From CADEEN01 sp963740395 (GTDB lineage Bacteria; Pseudomonadota; Gammaproteobacteria; Burkholderiales; Burkholderiaceae_C): a stretch of 57,879 nucleotides of DNA. Below, in pieces: positions 53,695 through 57,879 of this stretch (position 1 is its first letter; the number at the start of each line of letters is the position of its first letter). Made by a program: the position numbers and the translations under genes. The notes beneath the pieces were generated by a model, which was given only the letters and a program-made list of their open reading frames with translations, did no database searches and had not been told where the DNA came from. Location of the stretch: positions 1 to 57,879 of the forward strand of contig CAVUEP010000070.1 of assembly GCA_963740395.1 (NCBI GenBank), given 5' to 3'.

Positions 53695-55425
53695 TCACAG
53701 CGACACGCTGTCGGCCGCCGTCGTCGCAGCCGGCATCTTCGCCGGCGCGGCACGCGCACCGGCCCGCTCGATGGCCGACCGCGCGGCGACGACATGCGCG
53801 GGCGCCGCGTCGGGTTCTCTGCGCGGGGCGCCGGGCACTGCACTGTCCGACAGCCTGAACGCAGCGACGACGTCGGTCAGGCGGACCGATTGATCCTTCA
53901 GGGCTTCGGCTGCGGCTGCGGATTGCTCGACCAACGCAGAGTTCTGTTGCGTGACCTGTTCGAGGTCGGCGATTGCGGCATGGACCTGCTCGATGCCCTG
54001 GCTCTGCTCGTTGGCGGCCCCGGCGATCTCGCCGATGATGTCCTTCACGCGCTGCACGGACACGACGATCTCGTTCATCGTCGCGCCGGCGTCGGCCACC
54101 AGCCTGGCGCCGGTATCGACCTTGGCCACGCTGCCGCCGATCAGCTCCTTGATCTCCTTGGCTGCCGCGGCCGAGCGCTGGGCGAGCGAGCGCACCTCAC
54201 TGGCAACCACGGCGAAGCCCCGACCTTGCTCGCCCGCGCGGGCGGCTTCGACCGCTGCGTTCAGGGCCAGGATGTTGGTCCGGAAGGCAATGCCGTCGAT
54301 GACGCCCGTGATGTCGGCGATCTTCTTCGAACTGGCATTGATCTCGTCCATCGTGTGCACCACCTGTGCCACCACCGAGCCGCCACGCTGCGCCACGCCG
54401 GTGGCGGAGCTGGCAAGCTGGTTGGCGGCGCTTGCGGCTTCGGCGCTCTGGCGCACGGTGGCTGCCAGCTGCGCCATGGCGCTGGCGGTGCGTTGCAGAC
54501 TGCTGGCTGCCTGCTCGGTCCGCGTCGACAGATCCAGATTGCCTGCGGCCACGTCGGCGCCCGAGCCATGGATCGTGTCGGCGGCGTTCTGGACCTGGCT
54601 GACCAGCCGGTGCAGCGATTGCTGCATGTCCTGCAGCGAGAGCTGCAGTTGGGCAATCTCATCGCGACCGGACACGACGATGCGTCGCGCGAGGTCACCG
54701 CGTGCGATGGCTGCGGCAAAGTCCGCAGCGACCGCAATCGGACGCGTGATGGCACGCGCCGTGCGCCAGACCAGCAGGGAGCCGATGAGGACGGCGGCAA
54801 ACAGCGACCCGGCAAGCAGTCCCTGCGAGCGCGTCACGGCCACCGACAAGGCAGCGGCCGAGTTCGCGCTTTGCTCCTCGACCCGCGTGCGAACGTGGTC
54901 GAGGGCCTCCTGCATGGCGCGTGAGAGCGGCAGCAGTTCGGCGTCGATGCGCTGGGCGCCTTCGCCCATCAGCAGGTCATCGCGGATCTGCGCGCGCTTG
55001 GCGACAAAGCGAAGCCGGCCGGCTTCGACGGCGTTGACGAGCTCTCGCAGCCCTTCATCGGCGTCCGCGGTGATGGCATTGACCTTGCGCTGCGATTCTG
55101 CGGCCGCCTTTGCCCATGTGGCCATGTCTTCGGTCAGTCGGGCGCTCAAGGGGGCCAGGCGGTTGCGCGTGGTCTCATCATCGAGGATGCTGCCCTCCAA
55201 CCGAGTCGCCGTCACGGCGCGCGCCAGATTCGCTTGCACGACACCGATCCAGTCCGACAGCACGCTCAGGCGCTCGCGGTCATGGCCGATTTGCGCATTC
55301 GCCGCCTCGATCTGACGCAACTGCCAGCCCACGGCCAGCGCGGCCAGCCCGATCAACAGCAGCAACCCCGTGATCGACGCCGCGAGGCGGTGGCTGAGGC
55401 GAGCAAATTGGAATCGGTGCGACAC
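53695..55425 (-). CDS. Methyl-accepting chemotaxis protein
   Basis: The protein is a transmembrane chemoreceptor. The start is taken as GTG at 55425, because AGGAG (complement of 55433-55437) lies seven bases before it and no ATG fits, giving 576 residues. Order of parts: membrane helix at about 14-36, a four-helix periplasmic sensor to about 210, a second helix at about 212-235, a HAMP domain, then the coiled signalling domain whose hairpin tip contains GIAFRTNILALNAAVEAARAG. The C-terminal 60 residues are alanine/proline-rich without an NWETF tether. The ligand is unknown. Confidence 0.93.
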   Translation of the reverse strand: MSHRFQFARLSHRLAASITGLLLLIGLAALAVGWQLRQIEAANAQIGHDRERLSVLSDWIGVVQANLARAVTATRLEGSILDDETTRNRLAPLSARLTEDMATWAKAAAESQRKVNAITADADEGLRELVNAVEAGRLRFVAKRAQIRDDLLMGEGAQRIDAELLPLSRAMQEALDHVRTRVEEQSANSAAALSVAVTRSQGLLAGSLFAAVLIGSLLVWRTARAITRPIAVAADFAAAIARGDLARRIVVSGRDEIAQLQLSLQDMQQSLHRLVSQVQNAADTIHGSGADVAAGNLDLSTRTEQAASSLQRTASAMAQLAATVRQSAEAASAANQLASSATGVAQRGGSVVAQVVHTMDEINASSKKIADITGVIDGIAFRTNILALNAAVEAARAGEQGRGFAVVASEVRSLAQRSAAAAKEIKELIGGSVAKVDTGARLVADAGATMNEIVVSVQRVKDIIGEIAGAANEQSQGIEQVHAAIADLEQVTQQNSALVEQSAAAAEALKDQSVRLTDVVAAFRLSDSAVPGAPRREPDAAPAHVVAARSAIERAGARAAPAKMPAATTAADSVSL

Positions 55426-55464
55426 GGCAGAACTCCTGGCAGTGAGGGCGACGCCGTCAGGCCG

Positions 55465-55489
55465 GCGCTGCACTGCAGCAGTGCAGCGC
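55465..55489. promoter_or_regulatory. Perfect palindrome upstream of the chemoreceptor gene
   Basis: GCGCTGCACTG (55465-55475) and CAGTGCAGCGC (55479-55489) form an 11-base inverted repeat around CAG, 40 bases before the GTG start. It could be an operator or a leader hairpin. The whole region 55426-55688 (263 bases) is otherwise free of recognisable genes; it also holds a direct repeat TTGAGTC at 55588-55594 and 55596-55602. Confidence 0.5.
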
Positions 55490-55688
55490 GCGCTTGCGCG
55501 CAGGCGGTTCTCGATCAAGTGGCATGGCGAACGTGAAGGGCGCTTGTTGTACGCTGGGCCAGGGTGGCGCGTGCGAACAGGGCAGTCTTGAGTCGTTGAG
55601 TCATTCTGAACATGCCCGCCACGGCCGGTGTTCCGATCAGCGGGATAAAGTCGGCCCAGTTCATGCGTCCTGACCGAGTACACCGCCG

Positions 55689-56846
55689 ATGAGCGATTCT
55701 TCCCGAATGCGCACGCTGCGCGTCTTGCACCTTGAGGACTCCGAGGTCGACCACGAGCTGGCGATGGCGCACCTGGCAGTCGATGGGCGTCCCGTGCAGA
55801 CGCTGCGCGTCGAAACCGAGGACGGGTTTCGTGCGGCGCTGGAAGAGGACTGGGACGCGATCGTGTCGGACTACAACCTGCCGGGCTTCACCGGCCTGGC
55901 GGCGCTGGAGATCCTCAAGGACAGCGGACGCCTGTTGCCCTTCATCATCGTTTCCGGCGAGATCGGCGAGGACGTCGCCGTCCAGGCCATGCGCAACGGT
56001 GCCAACGACTACCTGCTCAAGAGCAACCTGGCGCGCCTGTCGCCGGCACTGGACTTGGCGATCGAGGCCAACGAGACGCGGCGCGCCCGCATGGCGGCCG
56101 ACCGCGAGCTGGCGGCGTCGCGCCAGCAACTGTCCGAGCTGGCACAGCACCTGCAGACCAGTGTCGAGCAGGAGCGCGCGGCCATTGCACGCGAGATCCA
56201 CGACGACGTCGGCGGTGCGCTGACGGCCCTGAAGTTCGACCTCGCCTGGATCGGCCGCCACAGCCAGGAGCCCGGCGTGCAACAGAAGGTGCAGTCGGCG
56301 CTGGAGATGGCCGCGCATGCGATCGAGGCCAGCCAGCGCGTGATGCACAACCTGCGCCCGGCGATCCTCGAGCAGGGTCTGGTGGCGGCGCTGCAGTGGA
56401 TGGGGCAGCGCTTCGAGAAGCGCACCGGCGTCGAGTGCGCGTTCCGCACCAGCCACGAGAACCTCGAGCTGCCCCCCGGCGTGCCGCTGGTGGCCTACCG
56501 TGCGGTGCAGGAGGCGCTGACCAATGTCAGCAAGCATGCGCGGGCCGGCAAGGTCGCGATCGACCTATCGCTGGCGCGCGGCGTGCTGTCGATCGAAGTC
56601 AGCGACAACGGCCGCGGCCTGCGCGCCGAGGACCTCGCCAAGACCAAGAGTTTCGGCATCCGCGGCCTGCGCGAGCGCGCCGACACGGTCGGTGGCTGGG
56701 TCGATCTTTCCAGTGGCGCCAGCGGCACGACGATGATCCTGTCGGTACCGGTGGGACCGCGCGGCCCGCACAGCGGCGACAGCGCCTTCGGCGATACTGG
56801 ATTCGACCGCGACAGCCACGACCCCTCCGCCTGGGGCGACCTATGA
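55689..56846 (+). CDS. Hybrid sensor: N-terminal REC domain with HisKA_3 histidine kinase
   Basis: The 385-residue protein has a receiver domain at residues 8-125 with the phosphoacceptor D61 (IVSDYNLPGF) and K111, then a helical linker, then a NarX-type kinase core: H171 in IAREIHDDVGGALTALKF and an ATPase domain with EALTNVSKHA, DNGRGL and GIRGLRERA. There is no membrane segment or PAS domain, so its input must come from phosphorylation of the receiver or a partner. The last 40 residues are glycine/aspartate-rich. It overlaps the response regulator gene by four bases. Confidence 0.94.
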   Translation: MSDSSRMRTLRVLHLEDSEVDHELAMAHLAVDGRPVQTLRVETEDGFRAALEEDWDAIVSDYNLPGFTGLAALEILKDSGRLLPFIIVSGEIGEDVAVQAMRNGANDYLLKSNLARLSPALDLAIEANETRRARMAADRELAASRQQLSELAQHLQTSVEQERAAIAREIHDDVGGALTALKFDLAWIGRHSQEPGVQQKVQSALEMAAHAIEASQRVMHNLRPAILEQGLVAALQWMGQRFEKRTGVECAFRTSHENLELPPGVPLVAYRAVQEALTNVSKHARAGKVAIDLSLARGVLSIEVSDNGRGLRAEDLAKTKSFGIRGLRERADTVGGWVDLSSGASGTTMILSVPVGPRGPHSGDSAFGDTGFDRDSHDPSAWGDL

Positions 56847-57478
56847 TCGAAGTCATCCTCTGCGACGACCACGCGCTGATCCGGCGCGGCATCCGCGACA
56901 CGCTGGCCGAGGCGGTCGACATCCGCGTCGTCGGCGAGGCCGGCGATTACGGCGAGTTGCGCAGCCTGATGCGCAACACGCGCTGCGACGTGCTGGTGCT
57001 GGACATCAACATGCCCGGGCGCAGCGGCCTGGACGTGCTGCATGTGCTCAAGGACGAGGCCAGCCCGGTCAAGGTGCTGGTGGTGAGCATGTATCCGGAA
57101 GACCAGTACGCGATCCGGGCCCTGCGCGGCGGCGCCTACGGCTACGTCAACAAGGGTGGCGATCCGCAGCAGATCGTGCAGGCGGTGCGCACCGTGGCCC
57201 AGGGGCGCAAGTACGTCACACCCGAGATCGCGCAGATGCTGGTCGAAAGCCTGACCTCGCCGACGGCCGAGCAGGCGCATGAGAGCCTGTCGGATCGCGA
57301 ATTGCAGACGCTGACCCTGATCGCTTCGGGCAAGCGGCTGTCGGACATCGCCGCCGACCTGACCCTGTCGCCCAAGACCGTGTCGGTCTACCGCGCCCGT
57401 GTGCTGCAGAAGCTCGGGCTGGCGAACAATTCCGAGTTGACGGTGTACGCCATTCGCAACGGCCTGGTCGGCGAGTGA
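56843..57478 (+). CDS. NarL/FixJ-family response regulator
   Basis: The 211-residue protein has a receiver domain (1-120) with acidic D8-D9 and phosphoacceptor D54 (LVLDINMPGRSG), and a LuxR-type helix-turn-helix in the last 65 residues (LSDRELQTLTLIASGKRLSDIAADL followed by SPKTVSVYRARVLQKLG). The start at 56843 overlaps the kinase stop (ATGA), so the two proteins are a cognate pair. Its target genes cannot be read from this window; the adjacent chemoreceptor is a candidate. Confidence 0.96.
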   Translation: MIEVILCDDHALIRRGIRDTLAEAVDIRVVGEAGDYGELRSLMRNTRCDVLVLDINMPGRSGLDVLHVLKDEASPVKVLVVSMYPEDQYAIRALRGGAYGYVNKGGDPQQIVQAVRTVAQGRKYVTPEIAQMLVESLTSPTAEQAHESLSDRELQTLTLIASGKRLSDIAADLTLSPKTVSVYRARVLQKLGLANNSELTVYAIRNGLVGE

Positions 57479-57482
57479 CGTT

Positions 57483-57543
57483 GCAAGCGCGCCGCGTCGG
57501 CGCCGACGCGACAGGCCGGGAATTTACGCCGTCGCGCGCTTGC
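57483..57543. repeat. Nested palindrome at a convergent gene end
   Basis: GCAAGCGCGC (57483-57492) pairs with GCGCGCTTGC (57534-57543). Inside lies a perfect 18-base palindrome CGCGTCGGC/GCCGACGCG (57493-57510). The right arm is within the end of the DUF1841 gene. There is no U-run, so it is not a classical terminator but may stop or stabilise both transcripts. Confidence 0.6.
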
Positions 57544-57879
57544 GCACGCAGTCCAGGTAGGCATGGCCGTCCGGCGGCAGACCGGCGCGCTGCGAGGTCC
57601 AGATCATGTCGCCCAGGCATTCCATCACCTGGTGCTGCGCCTCGTGGCCCGAGCCGAGCCGGGCGGCGAGCAGCTCGAAGGCCTGCTTGATGCCGCGCGG
57701 CTGGTCGATGGCCACCTGCTCCGTGATCGTCAGGTGCATCGACAGGTGCAGGAACGGGTTGCTGCGACCGTCCTCGACCGTGTAGCTCGCCGCCAACGCG
57801 GCGTCCAGGTCGGCCAGTTCGGCGTGGTACTCGGGGTGTTCGGCGATCCATTGTCCGGCCAGCGTCTCGATCGGCGTCA
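57524..57879 (-). CDS. DUF1841 family protein, 5'-truncated by window edge
   Basis: The frame enters from the right edge and gives about 118 codons: it reads TPIETLAGQWIAEHPEYHAEL, then SNPFLHLSMHLTITEQVAIDQPRGI, GHEAQHQVMECLGDMIWTSQRAG and ends LDCVRKRATA. This matches the C-terminal part of DUF1841, a soluble proteobacterial family of about 140-150 residues with unknown function. The conserved histidines and glutamate in HLSMHLTI and EAQHQVMEC recall a metal-binding helix pair, but no role is known. Confidence 0.88.
   Translation of the reverse strand, partial: TPIETLAGQWIAEHPEYHAELADLDAALAASYTVEDGRSNPFLHLSMHLTITEQVAIDQPRGIKQAFELLAARLGSGHEAQHQVMECLGDMIWTSQRAGLPPDGHAYLDCVRKRATA

Noticed and set aside
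55515..55664. Reverse-strand 49-codon frame starting MNWADFIPLIGTP with AGGA just before the ATG
   Set aside because: No recognisable family, short, and the ribosome binding site spacing is tight; not enough to call a gene.

Overview
The window is GC-rich, tightly packed chromosomal DNA from a betaproteobacterium, almost certainly order Burkholderiales. The evidence is gene order and protein type: uvrB, a low-molecular-weight phosphatase, iscRSUA-hscBA-fdx, tsaD, rpsO-pnp, tpiA-secG-tRNA-Leu-nuoA to nuoN, then NUDIX, DUF1178, FAD oxidase, DUF2069 and YihY. A triple-hairpin intergenic repeat at 45351-45413 resembles dispersed repeats I recall from Comamonadaceae-like genomes. The genus cannot be fixed from sequence alone. 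No phage, plasmid, CRISPR array, transposase or rRNA was seen. No stretch longer than about 265 bases lacks a gene.

Layout. 1-7.1 kb: 3' part of uvrB, a phosphatase, and the complete ISC iron-sulfur assembly operon ending in a bidirectional terminator. 7.1-14.1 kb: a small unknown protein facing the operon, tsaD, an orphan amino-acid-type binding protein, a PLP aminotransferase, and rpsO and pnp, each behind a structured leader. 14.1-31.1 kb: quinone oxidoreductase, tpiA, secG, tRNA-Leu(GAG) and the 14-gene complex I operon. 31.1-36.6 kb: NUDIX hydrolase and DUF1178 protein, a reverse-strand FAD oxidase with DUF2069 protein, YihY-type membrane protein, and a PAS-GGDEF diguanylate cyclase. 36.6-39.4 kb: an XRE-cupin regulator divergent from kbl-tdh, which converts threonine to glycine. 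39.4-44 kb: FKBP isomerase, gluQ, and a LysR regulator divergent from pirin, DoxX and DUF599 genes. 44-49.3 kb: two BMP-family nucleoside-binding proteins flanking an adenine deaminase, then a peptide-type binding protein. 49.3-57.9 kb: acetyltransferase, DODA-type dioxygenase, large FtsX-like permease, chemoreceptor, a REC-HisKA_3 kinase with its NarL-type regulator, and the 3' part of a DUF1841 gene.

How the genes work together. The ISC operon supplies clusters to the many Fe-S subunits of complex I (NuoB, E, F, G, I) encoded nearby. The 44-49 kb region looks like a purine capture and salvage module. kbl-tdh with its divergent regulator looks like a self-contained threonine catabolism unit.

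A quality caveat matters. Between about 14.3 and 49.1 kb, nine genes carry roughly 22 single- or two-base frame breaks, nearly all single-base insertions outside homopolymers. They hit genes that should be intact, such as nuoF and nuoN, so most are probably sequence errors. The first 14 kb and the last 8 kb are clean. Hairpins or nested palindromes mark the convergent gene ends, most strikingly the 173-base nested palindrome at 49344-49516.
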